Source of the DNA: Microcaldota archaeon
GTDB lineage: Archaea > Micrarchaeota > Micrarchaeia > Anstonellales > J096
DNA: 64,000 nucleotides
Assembly (NCBI GenBank): GCA_015522475.1
Contig: WAMF01000001.1
Span: 100,054-164,053 of the forward strand
Direction: 5' to 3'
A program made the translations under genes and the position numbers. This document shows positions 26,217-32,938 of the stretch, piece after piece. Position 1 is the first letter of the stretch. Every line of letters begins with the position of its first letter. The notes under the pieces are model-generated. The model worked only from the letters and a program-made list of their open reading frames with translations, was not told where the DNA came from and searched no databases.

Positions 26217-27506
26217 ATGGTAAGTGGTGGAGAAATAACCCTAAATGAAGGAAAGCGTGCTACAAAAAAAGCAGCCAGTAATTTATCAAATGCTTCCAGT
26301 GCACTTACTCTATTTATTAACTCTGTGAGAAAAGCGCATATACCCCCCTCTATAAAGAGACGGATTTTAAACTATAAAAAGGTGGAAGTAAAGAGAAGTG
26401 GTATTGTAGAGGTATATTTTTCGACACCGATTCATCCAAAAAGCCAGATAGAAGAGAGGAAGTTGCATGTGATCATCCCCTATTCAAAAAAGTCCCCCTA
26501 TCTTGCAACACCTATAAAAAATGAAAAGGGAGACATAGTAGGGTATAAACTCAAACCCTTGTCAGAGAAAAGAATGGCAAAAATAAGAGAGAATATATAT
26601 AAAAAATTGCTTGGTGACCTCACTATAGATCCTAAAAATTACAGAGTGAAGATTACACCGGATGGAGAGTTTGAAGTAACTGTTAGAGCTAATGCATTAT
26701 CTGAAAAAGATGCCACAAAAGTTGCAACACGCATGTTTGGAGTTAGCTCTAAAAATATAAGAGTTGATGAAGAGAGTATTCCGAATACAGGAGGAATTAA
26801 AATCCCTGGATTTTTATCTGGATATTTAGTTACTGTGAAAGGAGATGTTGCAACAAATCTTGCTCTTTTTAAGTTTCTAAGTATGGGAAAGGCCACAATT
26901 GTGTTGAAGGGACAAGATGGTTACCCTGTAAAATACCGACTAGAAAAAGATAAGTATGGTAAGTATTGGCTTGTCACAGACGACTTTATAGGTTCCGAAG
27001 CACTTGGTGTCCCAAAAAAGTTCAGAGTAGGGGATATGTGGAACATAGGTAATGCATTAGCTAACCTCAAAAGAAAAAGTAGGTATGTTAAGAGTCTCTC
27101 CATCTTAGTCAAAAATAGAGGGAAGAAACTCGAATATGCACTAAACACCAGAAGACAAGGAAGTAGTATCTCCTACAAATTTAAAAGAAAATTACCTGTA
27201 GGGTGGGTAAGTATAAGAGTGTATGCCCCTCCCATAATCCTTCCACCTGAGGGCAAAGAGTATAAAGAAGTTAAACAAAAATGGGAAGAAATTGAAAAAA
27301 GATATGGTGTGAAGGTTTACATCAAATTTAATAAAGACAAAAAAAGTAATCATTGGAGTTACAATTTGAAAATTGAAGGTAAAAAAGTGAAACCCAATAG
27401 CCCCTTAGCAAAAGAATTAGTCTCCTTAAGGAAGTTACTCGACAAAGTTACAGATGATGCTAACAAATTTGAAGAGGAAATGGAGATATATGGAATACCT
27501 TTATGA
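26217..27506 (+). CDS. lysine-rich orphan protein
   Basis: Not recognised. About 430 aa, with no signal peptide or membrane helix. The composition is rich in Lys, Ile, Val and Tyr, and alternating beta-type segments dominate (VEVYFSTPIHP, YLVTVKGDV, KVYIKFNKDKK). A proline-rich turn (APPIILPPEGKEY) lies near residue 350. Codon use is AT-rich and unlike the flanking housekeeping genes, which suggests transfer or fast evolution. The ORF track starts at 26187, immediately behind a TTATAA box; ATG 26217, 33 nt from that box, is preferred. It may be a partner of the divergent transglutaminase-like protein, which would need Lys and Gln donors; this is speculation. Confidence 0.6.
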   Translation: MVSGGEITLNEGKRATKKAASNLSNASSALTLFINSVRKAHIPPSIKRRILNYKKVEVKRSGIVEVYFSTPIHPKSQIEERKLHVIIPYSKKSPYLATPIKNEKGDIVGYKLKPLSEKRMAKIRENIYKKLLGDLTIDPKNYRVKITPDGEFEVTVRANALSEKDATKVATRMFGVSSKNIRVDEESIPNTGGIKIPGFLSGYLVTVKGDVATNLALFKFLSMGKATIVLKGQDGYPVKYRLEKDKYGKYWLVTDDFIGSEALGVPKKFRVGDMWNIGNALANLKRKSRYVKSLSILVKNRGKKLEYALNTRRQGSSISYKFKRKLPVGWVSIRVYAPPIILPPEGKEYKEVKQKWEEIEKRYGVKVYIKFNKDKKSNHWSYNLKIEGKKVKPNSPLAKELVSLRKLLDKVTDDANKFEEEMEIYGIPL

Positions 27507-27575
27507 GTTATCTTTGGTTTTTAAGAAGAGATGTACATACGTCTCTGACCCATCTCTTTTTAAACATTTCGAATA

Positions 27576-27597
27576 ATAATTCAAATCATAATTCAAA
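27576..27597 (+). repeat. direct repeat ATAATTCAAA x2 before the DUF5320 gene
   Basis: Two identical 10-bp copies (27576-27585 and 27588-27597) have a 12-bp period and sit between a TATA-like TTTTTAAAC (27557-27565) and the Shine-Dalgarno site. The position near the expected transcript start suggests an operator. Confidence 0.4.
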
Positions 27598-27610
27598 AAG
27601 AGGTGATAAC

Positions 27611-27958
27611 ATGCCATTTGGTGATGGAACCGGCCCATATGGAGATGGCCCATGGATGGGTAGAGGAAAAGGCGCTCGTAGAGGAGCTAGAGGCGCTGCT
27701 GGCGCTCGTGGATATGGAAGAGGATATGCCCAAGGCTTTAGTGGAAGCTACGGTAGAGGTTATGGCCCTGGTTTAGGTCTTGGAGCTGGATGGGGTTGCA
27801 GAGCTTATGGCCCCTTTAGTCCATTTGCGGACGAGCGCTCAGCCCTCGAAGCGCAGCGTTCAGCCTTGGAAAGAACAAAAGCCTTCATAGAAGAAAGGCT
27901 GAGCTACATAGGAAAAAGGCTGAGTGAGTTGAGCAAACCTGAAAATAAACAATTATGA
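27611..27958 (+). CDS. DUF5320-family small glycine-rich protein
   Basis: The protein starts MPFGDGTGPYGDGPWMGRG, the hallmark of DUF5320 proteins. A Gly/Arg/Tyr-rich middle (repeated GYGRGYA, GSYGRGYGPG) follows, and a helical coiled-coil end (about residues 78-112) carries two near-repeats, RSALEAQRSALERTK. The ORF track begins 36 codons earlier (27503), but ATG 27611 follows AGAGGTGATAAC, and the family consensus starts here. Family members often lie near NifX-like or Mrp-type metal-cofactor genes, but none are seen next to it here. Function of the family is unknown to me. Confidence 0.8.
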   Translation: MPFGDGTGPYGDGPWMGRGKGARRGARGAAGARGYGRGYAQGFSGSYGRGYGPGLGLGAGWGCRAYGPFSPFADERSALEAQRSALERTKAFIEERLSYIGKRLSELSKPENKQL

Positions 27959-28041
27959 AGACAAAACGGTGAAAAATTATAAAAAACTCGATAAGCATGT
28001 ATAAGTATGTAAATGAGTAGATAAATGAGTAGAGTAAGTGT

Positions 28042-29364
28042 CTAGAATAAAGTCCTCTGTTTTGCCTCACCAGCGCCTTTCTTATCTTCTTCCCCTTTTT
28101 CTTTTATAGAAAAAGTGCCGAATTGGCCGTCGCAGCCCGGCTTCCACACAACCGCGCCTTTTTTGACAGCTAATATGGCCTTAGCCACTTCCACATTGCC
28201 CAGCAATTGAATATGTTCATCGCTGCTTTCATAGGCTGAGAGCTCACTCCCAAAGTAGCGTATAAGTCTGTCGTATACTCCATTCACAGCCTTTGTATTG
28301 GCGCCTTTTTTGAGCACATAGGATATGAGTTGCCTAAGAGGGATGATGTGTATAAAAGGCTTTTTCTTTTCCTCACTCCAGCCTTCCATATCCTGGCTGT
28401 CTTTCTTTTCTTCTTTTTTTCCTTCTTTTCCTTCTGAGCTGCCTTTACTCTTACCCTCATATTCAGCCGAAAGCTCATATATACGGTGTAGCACACCGAG
28501 TGTTAGGGGTTTATGGCAGACTGGGCATATATTTTTTAAAGCGAGAGATTCTTCTGGCGAGAGGCAAACGTTGCATTTTCTGTGTCCATCATAAAAGTAC
28601 TTGCCTTCTTGAGGGAAATACTCATAGGTCTTAAGAATACCTTTACCTCCTTTTATTGCTCTGTACACGTCGGCATAGCTAAGCTCATCTAAGCGAAGGT
28701 GCGTTGCCTCCCTAGCTAGATTAGCTGGACTGTGAGCATCGGAGAAGGAAACGAGGGGAAAGCGCTCCAAGGCTTTTACCCTCCAATTCATGGCAGGGTC
28801 GCTGCTTAAACCTGTCTCAAGTGCCAAAATATAATTAGAGTAGCTGCCATAAACTTCCTCGACACTATCAGCTCCAAACTTGCTGCCAAACAACGAGAAC
28901 CACGGCGTCCATATATGGGCGGGAATGATGCCTATGCGCTTGTCAATCTGCATTAAAGTCTCGACCATCTCTTCTATAGAAAAGGAGAGTGTTGGCCTTC
29001 CGTCTTCGGCTAAATTACCGCCTTTCGCCAGCTCCTCCCTTATCTGCTCTGCCACCTCAAATGAAGGGGCCAAAAGCACGGTATGTATTTTATACGCTTT
29101 ACCCTCTTGCTCGAAGACATTACTAACTTCTACAGAAAGAAGAAAATTAACGTCTTTGCATGTATATATGCCGTGTGTTTCGTCGTCAGTGTTGTGCAAG
29201 TATTGCTTTAGCTCCTTCATCCAAAGAGGATGTGTGAAGTCAGCTGTTCCAAGCAAAGAAATGCCCTTCTTCTTGGCCCACCCTGCCAAAGTAGGCACAG
29301 AGAGCTTGGGTGAAGTAGCTGCAGAATATCTGCCATGAATATGTAAATCTGCAACGACGTCCAT
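28042..29364 (-). CDS. endoQ: endonuclease Q (EndoQ), PHP-family DNA repair nuclease
   Basis: Cuts DNA 5' of deaminated bases (uracil, hypoxanthine, xanthine) and abasic sites. The 440-aa protein starts with the PHP metal motif DLHIHGRYS. PHP landmarks continue with TADFTHP, PAHIWTPWFS and SFSDAHSP (about residue 220). A four-Cys zinc finger (KCNVC...CPVC) lies near residues 265-290. The insert at about 305-335 is Lys/Glu/Ser-rich, followed by the conserved C-terminal domain. The extreme C-terminus, KQRTLF, resembles a PCNA-interacting peptide. It is divergent from an RNA methyltransferase with a shared central AT box. Confidence 0.88.
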   Translation of the reverse strand: MDVVADLHIHGRYSAATSPKLSVPTLAGWAKKKGISLLGTADFTHPLWMKELKQYLHNTDDETHGIYTCKDVNFLLSVEVSNVFEQEGKAYKIHTVLLAPSFEVAEQIREELAKGGNLAEDGRPTLSFSIEEMVETLMQIDKRIGIIPAHIWTPWFSLFGSKFGADSVEEVYGSYSNYILALETGLSSDPAMNWRVKALERFPLVSFSDAHSPANLAREATHLRLDELSYADVYRAIKGGKGILKTYEYFPQEGKYFYDGHRKCNVCLSPEESLALKNICPVCHKPLTLGVLHRIYELSAEYEGKSKGSSEGKEGKKEEKKDSQDMEGWSEEKKKPFIHIIPLRQLISYVLKKGANTKAVNGVYDRLIRYFGSELSAYESSDEHIQLLGNVEVAKAILAVKKGAVVWKPGCDGQFGTFSIKEKGEEDKKGAGEAKQRTLF

Positions 29365-29383
29365 AGTTTATATAGAGCTTCGG

Positions 29384-29393
29384 TTTTTAAATA
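29384..29393. promoter_or_regulatory. shared symmetric TATA box between EndoQ and methyltransferase genes
   Basis: TTTTTAAATA contains TTTAAA centred at 29388/29389. It is 24 nt from the EndoQ start (29364) and 24 nt from the GTG start at 29413, the exact midpoint. Confidence 0.5.
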
Positions 29394-29412
29394 CAATCCA
29401 TCCAAGCAACGC

Positions 29413-30270
29413 GTGGATGAAGCTATCTATGGAAGAGTAAGGGAAAGCCTAAAATTTCTGCCAAAATACGTACGTGTCAACACCTTGGCAATACAACCAG
29501 AAGCATTTTTGGAAATCTTCCCATATGCACTAGAAAAAACGGCCTTGCCCTTTATGTTTCGTCTAAGAGAAAAGAGCAAGCATGTGAAAATAGGTGCAAC
29601 GCCCGAATTTAAGGCTGGCCTTATACATGCACAAAGTCTTTCATCTGCTCTTGTGCCTCTCGCCTTTTCAGCCTTTTCAGAAAAAGATGTTATTTTAGAC
29701 GTGGCTGCAGCCCCTGGCAGCAAGACAAGCGAGATGGCCATGCTTATGAAAAATCGTGGCCTTATTGTAGCGAACGACAGGAAAGAAAGAGAAAAGGTTA
29801 TAATAGGCACGCTTTCACGTCTGGGTGTTGTAAACACAGTCATAACGCATCATGATGGCAAACGCTTGCCGAGCGAATGGAAAGGTAAGTTCACAAAGGT
29901 TTTGCTGGATGCACCCTGTTCTGCATTGGGAAGTTGGCTCAATGCATGGGAGCGCTTTGAGAGAGCTCCTCAAATCCCAAAGCGGTTGAGTAACGTGCAG
30001 AAAAAGCTTATCCTCTCGGCGTTCGACGCGCTTAAGCCGGGTGGCGAGCTCATATATTCGACGTGCACAATAACGCCAGAAGAAAACGAAGCGGTTGTCG
30101 ACCATCTTTTACAGAATAGGCCAGAGGCAAAGCTGCTTAAGGTTGAGCTGCCCATGCCTTTCGAGCGCGGCCTTTCTGAATACGAGAGCTCAGCTCACGT
30201 AGCGCGCATATACCCCTGGCATGTAAACAGCGAAGCCTTTTTCATAGCTAAGATAACAAGGAAAAAGTAA
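29413..30270 (+). CDS. RNA m5C methyltransferase, NSUN/RsmF family (copy A)
   Basis: SAM-dependent cytosine-5 methyltransferase for tRNA or rRNA. SAM motif I is LDVAAAPGSKTSEMA (about residue 95). Motif IV DAPCSALGSWL (about 168) and motif VI YSTCTITPEENEAVVD (about 215) hold the two catalytic cysteines. The start is GTG 29413, supported by the shared AT box. The 3' 255 bp are almost identical to the paralogous gene at 54329-55294, while the 5' halves are only distantly similar, which suggests gene conversion. The N-terminal domain (about 80 aa) is shorter than in copy B. RNA target unknown. Confidence 0.88.
   Translation: MDEAIYGRVRESLKFLPKYVRVNTLAIQPEAFLEIFPYALEKTALPFMFRLREKSKHVKIGATPEFKAGLIHAQSLSSALVPLAFSAFSEKDVILDVAAAPGSKTSEMAMLMKNRGLIVANDRKEREKVIIGTLSRLGVVNTVITHHDGKRLPSEWKGKFTKVLLDAPCSALGSWLNAWERFERAPQIPKRLSNVQKKLILSAFDALKPGGELIYSTCTITPEENEAVVDHLLQNRPEAKLLKVELPMPFERGLSEYESSAHVARIYPWHVNSEAFFIAKITRKK
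30008..30270 (+). repeat. near-identical inverted repeat, copy 1 (3' end of methyltransferase A)
   Basis: From TTATCCTCTCGGCG onward this block matches the reverse complement of 54329-54591, with about ten differences visible by eye over the first 250 bp and more at the stop codon. The inverted copies flank about 24 kb. Confidence 0.85.
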
Positions 30271-30398
30271 AGGTAAAGAGTAGCTTATCCTCTCTACTCT
30301 CATCACACAGTTACCCTCTTAGCTAAGTTGAGGGGCTTATCCAGGTTCTTATATAGTTAGCGATACACTCTTTGGTTGTTTCTTCAAGGCGAGTGCAT

Positions 30399-30458
30399 AT
30401 GAAGACTTACATAGGCGTAAAGTATAACTTTAAAAGCTCTTCTCCCAGTAACCTTTAG
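30399..30458 (+). CDS. possible 19-aa small ORF
   Basis: ATG 30399 opens a 19-codon frame (MKTYIGVKYNFKSSSPSNL) ending in TAG two bases before the next ORF. A TATA-like CTTATATAG lies about 45 nt upstream, and GGCGAG precedes the ATG. It could be a leader peptide or a decayed gene fragment. Confidence 0.25.
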   Translation: MKTYIGVKYNFKSSSPSNL

Positions 30459-30460
30459 TT

Positions 30461-30610
30461 ATGGCACGCATGAAGCCGAGAGATCTTTTTTATAGGGGAA
30501 GCTCTGCTGAGGTTAGAATAGAGAAGTACACATTTAGGAAAGTTCCTAGGATAGTTGCAACGGTTCAACTGCATCGAGATGGTAAGAGAGTTGCTCATAA
30601 TAAGATATGA
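30461..30610 (+). CDS. 49-aa basic small protein
   Basis: Too short for the plus-strand ORF track. It encodes MARMKPRDLFYRGSSAEVRI, then a basic part (KYTFRKVPRIVATVQLHRDGKRVAHNKI). A TATA-like TATAACTTTAAAAG box lies about 30 nt upstream, consistent with a leaderless start. The GSSAEV/KVPR stretch faintly recalls the N-terminal Gly-Ala-Glu loop of Bud32-like kinases, so a truncated remnant is possible. The region 30271-30460 before it otherwise shows only promoter-like AT boxes. Confidence 0.4.
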   Translation: MARMKPRDLFYRGSSAEVRIEKYTFRKVPRIVATVQLHRDGKRVAHNKI

Positions 30611-30684
30611 AACATACCACCAAAAGAAGAGAAAAATCCACAACAGAAATAGGTAAAGTGAAGGCGTAGAATGCTTAAGCTTAA

Positions 30685-30724
30685 GGGCACTTAACTTTAA
30701 CTCTTTAAGAACAGGAGAGTGCCC
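30685..30724 (+). other. inverted repeat (7-bp stem, 26-nt loop)
   Basis: GGGCACT (30685-30691) and AGTGCCC (30718-30724) are complementary. They lie between the 49-aa ORF and tRNA-Thr. The loop is AT-rich. It could be a transcript 3' end or part of a small RNA. Confidence 0.25.
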
Positions 30725-30782
30725 GCATATTTAAAAACATTTTCGGCGTACTAATGCTTACTTGTTATTTGTTTTATGAGCT

Positions 30783-30855
30783 GCCTCCGTAGCTCAGCGG
30801 TTAGAGCGGCCGCCTTGTAAGCGGCAGGTCGGGGGTTCGAATCCCTCCGGGGGCT
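30783..30855 (+). tRNA. trnT: tRNA-Thr (TGT anticodon)
   Basis: The cloverleaf has 73 nt. The acceptor GCCTCCG pairs with CGGGGGC (with one T-G wobble), the anticodon arm is GCCGC-CTTGTAA-GCGGC with anticodon TGT, and the T arm is GGGGG-TTCGAAT-CCCTC. The discriminator is T, common for archaeal tRNA-Thr, and no CCA is encoded. An AT-rich nuclease-like gene begins 117 nt downstream, but I found no repeat of the tRNA 3' end in the following few kb. Confidence 0.95.
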
Positions 30856-30934
30856 TTCACTTTCTTTCTCTAGAGGTGTCTTTGGCTCTTCAGAAATAAT
30901 TATAAAGCTTTCTTGAGTCAAAGCTAATGAAAAT

Positions 30935-30946
30935 GGTAAATTTACC
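30935..30946. repeat. 12-bp perfect palindrome before the nuclease-like gene
   Basis: GGTAAATTTACC lies between a TATA-like ATTATAAAGC (about 30899-30908) and the ATG at 30972. It is placed just downstream of the expected transcript start, a typical autoregulatory operator position. Confidence 0.4.
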
Positions 30947-30971
30947 GAGTAGATATATAAGGGGATAAAGT

Positions 30972-31784
30972 ATGGGTTGGCTTGACAGCATAAAAAATAA
31001 AGTCCGTAGCGCGATGAAAAAGGTGAGAGATAGAAGAAATGAAATAAAAGAAAACAAAGTAATTCTTCACAGATTGCCACATAGTCGATTAAAGAAAATT
31101 GCTAAAGATTATGGAATATCAACTAAAGGAAGTTGTCTTGAAGTGAAACATAAAAGAGTTTACAATGCTTTTTTAGGAGAATATGTAGAAAACCCAACAT
31201 ATTATACGAAAGAAGTGGAACTCAGTTATGAAGATTTAATCGATAGATTAGCAAAGAAATTAAGTAAGGAACAAATGGACGAAATAAAAAAGAAGTTAGG
31301 TATATTTAAGCCTATAATTAGAAGGAATGAGGATAGAGATACAATAGACGAGGTTCACCACAGATCGGAAAGAAGAAAAAATGAAAATGAGACCATAATC
31401 GATAGGCTCATCAGAGAAGTTCAGAACTATTACCCAACAAAAGTGGCAAAGAAGGAGGAGACATATGAAGAAGGATTATATCAATGGTTATTGGCTCGTT
31501 TTGGTTTTACTAAGGCAGAAGCTATGAGGCAATACCAATCCTTCGATATAGGTATCCCCTATGTAGGAGTAGTTATTGAGGTTAAACATAAGATGAACAA
31601 GTCGGATAGAGATAGACTTTTAGGACAGATTATAGATGGAAAGGCTAAAGGATATTATGTTATTGTTGCAATTTACAATACAAGGAACAAAAATATACTC
31701 AATGAACTGGTTGAAAGGTTGAATAAGTTAAATATTAAAGGTATTGTAATAATTGATGATAGTAAAGTCATCTACAAGGCTTGA
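30972..31784 (+). CDS. PD-(D/E)XK-like nuclease, orphan
   Basis: The 270-aa protein has a basic N-terminal helix (residues 1-30). A middle region with a predicted helical segment SYEDLIDRLAKKLSKEQMD follows. The C-terminal domain (about 155-270) looks like a restriction-endonuclease-like fold: EEGLYQWLLARFG, then FDIGIPYVGVVIEVKHKM, which supplies the D-x(n)-E-x-K catalytic pattern, followed by a helix (RDRLLGQIIDGK) and two strands (YYVIVAIY, KGIVIIDD). This is the layout of Mrr/DUF-type nucleases. AT-rich codon use and the position after tRNA-Thr suggest transfer. No methyltransferase partner is nearby. Its 3' end overlaps the convergent ASCH gene by 17 nt. Confidence 0.6.
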   Translation: MGWLDSIKNKVRSAMKKVRDRRNEIKENKVILHRLPHSRLKKIAKDYGISTKGSCLEVKHKRVYNAFLGEYVENPTYYTKEVELSYEDLIDRLAKKLSKEQMDEIKKKLGIFKPIIRRNEDRDTIDEVHHRSERRKNENETIIDRLIREVQNYYPTKVAKKEETYEEGLYQWLLARFGFTKAEAMRQYQSFDIGIPYVGVVIEVKHKMNKSDRDRLLGQIIDGKAKGYYVIVAIYNTRNKNILNELVERLNKLNIKGIVIIDDSKVIYKA

Positions 31785-32040
31785 AACTTATTACCAATAA
31801 TCCATACTTTTCTATCTCCTCTTTACTCCAATGCTCCTGATTCTTAGTATTTGTTACATAAGTAACTTCTAACTTTAACACCCTTCCAGTGTATTCTTTC
31901 TTCTCGGGATCCCATTCCCGGAGCAAAAGAATATCACCCTCTTTTATTTCAAAATCAGCCAGCCGTATTTCAAAGGTCTTTTTTCCCTGCTTTATGAGCT
32001 CAAAATACTTTGGCCATATCTTCTTTTCTACGGTTGCCAT
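31768..32040 (-). CDS. ASCH/DUF3850-like RNA-binding domain protein
   Basis: A single small domain. EKKIWPKYFELIKQGKKTFEIR is the classic ASCH/DUF3850 start, followed by FEIKEGDILLLREWDPEKKEYTGR and the strand LKLEVTYV. The family is linked to RNA or nucleotide binding (PUA-like fold). The ORF track start at 32118 adds 26 residues; ATG 32040 follows AGGTGTAACA and gives a 90-aa protein that starts at the domain edge. It is convergent with, and slightly overlaps, the nuclease-like gene. ASCH proteins occur in phages and mobile regions as well as chromosomes. Confidence 0.8.
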   Translation of the reverse strand: MATVEKKIWPKYFELIKQGKKTFEIRLADFEIKEGDILLLREWDPEKKEYTGRVLKLEVTYVTNTKNQEHWSKEEIEKYGLLVISFKPCR

Positions 32041-32221
32041 TGTTACACCTTTATTTGGTTTCACGCTAAAAATTAAAAACAGGTGTGGGAAGTTATGGCT
32101 TCCAACTTTCCTTGCCAACCCCCTAGGCCTTCACGCACACACACTTTTTTCTTGTTTGTACGTTTCTAGAATTTCATCACGATCCCAACCATCTTTAAAA
32201 GCATAGCTGAGACAAAAAAAC

Positions 32222-32938
32222 ATGCTGGGCATCATAGGAGGCAGTGGCATTTACTCTGTGTCGAAGCCTGCTGTCAGAAAAAGTGTTTCAACGCCCTATG
32301 GCAAGGTACAAGTGGAGAAAATCCGTTTCTCTTCAGGAGCTGAAGCATGGTTCGTCTCTAGACATGGTAAAGGGCATGCTGTGCCGCCTCACAAAGTGAA
32401 CTATAAAGCCAATGTGTATGCACTGAAGAAGGTAGGCGTCGACGCTGTGTTTGCTACGTATGCCGTCGGCATCATCTCATGCTATAAGCTTAATGACCTC
32501 ATACTGGCAAAAGATATAGTAAGTTTTAACATAACACCTACCTATTTTGACTCATTTGCTGAAGGTATTAAGCACACAAACATGTGCGAACCCTATAGCA
32601 AAAAGCTTTCAGACTACGTATACAGAATAGGAAAGGAGAAAAGTATTACTGTCAAAAGAGGGGGCATAATATTCACAACCCATGGCCCCCGTTTTGAAAC
32701 ACCAGCTGAGATAAAAGCCATAAAACGACTAGGAGCAAACCTCGTAAGCATGACTGCTGCATACGAAGTCATATTGGCGAATGAGCTGGAACTGCCTTTT
32801 ATTGGCTTAGCCTTAGGGACAAACTATGCTTGTGGTATAAAGAAAGCAAACCCTAGTATGGAAGAGGTATTCGAGAGCGTAAAGAAGGCAAAGGAGAAGA
32901 TTAACATTATTTTGGAAGAGCTTGCAGTCAGAGTTTAA
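32222..32938 (+). CDS. 6-oxopurine-type MTA/nucleoside phosphorylase (probable methylthioinosine phosphorylase)
   Basis: Purine nucleoside phosphorylase family II (trimeric MTAP/PNP). IIGGSGIYSV is the phosphate loop, SRHGKGHAVPPHKVNYKANV is the family signature, and GPRFETPAEI and MTAAYEVILANE form the sugar site. The base-binding segment reads GTNYACG. Adenosine-type MTAPs usually have Asp here (for example TDYDCW), whereas Asn is typical of enzymes for inosine-type bases. With the convergent DadD-like deaminase this suggests deamination of methylthioadenosine first, then phosphorolysis of methylthioinosine, as described in Methanocaldococcus. The two stop codons overlap (TTAA). A TTTAAAAG box lies about 26 nt upstream. 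Confidence 0.85.
   Translation: MLGIIGGSGIYSVSKPAVRKSVSTPYGKVQVEKIRFSSGAEAWFVSRHGKGHAVPPHKVNYKANVYALKKVGVDAVFATYAVGIISCYKLNDLILAKDIVSFNITPTYFDSFAEGIKHTNMCEPYSKKLSDYVYRIGKEKSITVKRGGIIFTTHGPRFETPAEIKAIKRLGANLVSMTAAYEVILANELELPFIGLALGTNYACGIKKANPSMEEVFESVKKAKEKINIILEELAVRV

Noticed and set aside
29815-30105. Antisense ORF identical over 32 residues to the one at 54494-54754
   Set aside because: Both are shadows of the two methyltransferase genes; the identity only reflects the near-identical inverted repeat.
24829-32040. Mobile element or integrated island between 24.8 and 32 kb
   Set aside because: The stretch is AT-richer and has orphans and a tRNA, but no integrase, transposase, terminal repeats or duplicated tRNA end was seen. 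Housekeeping-type genes (EndoQ, methyltransferase) sit in its middle.
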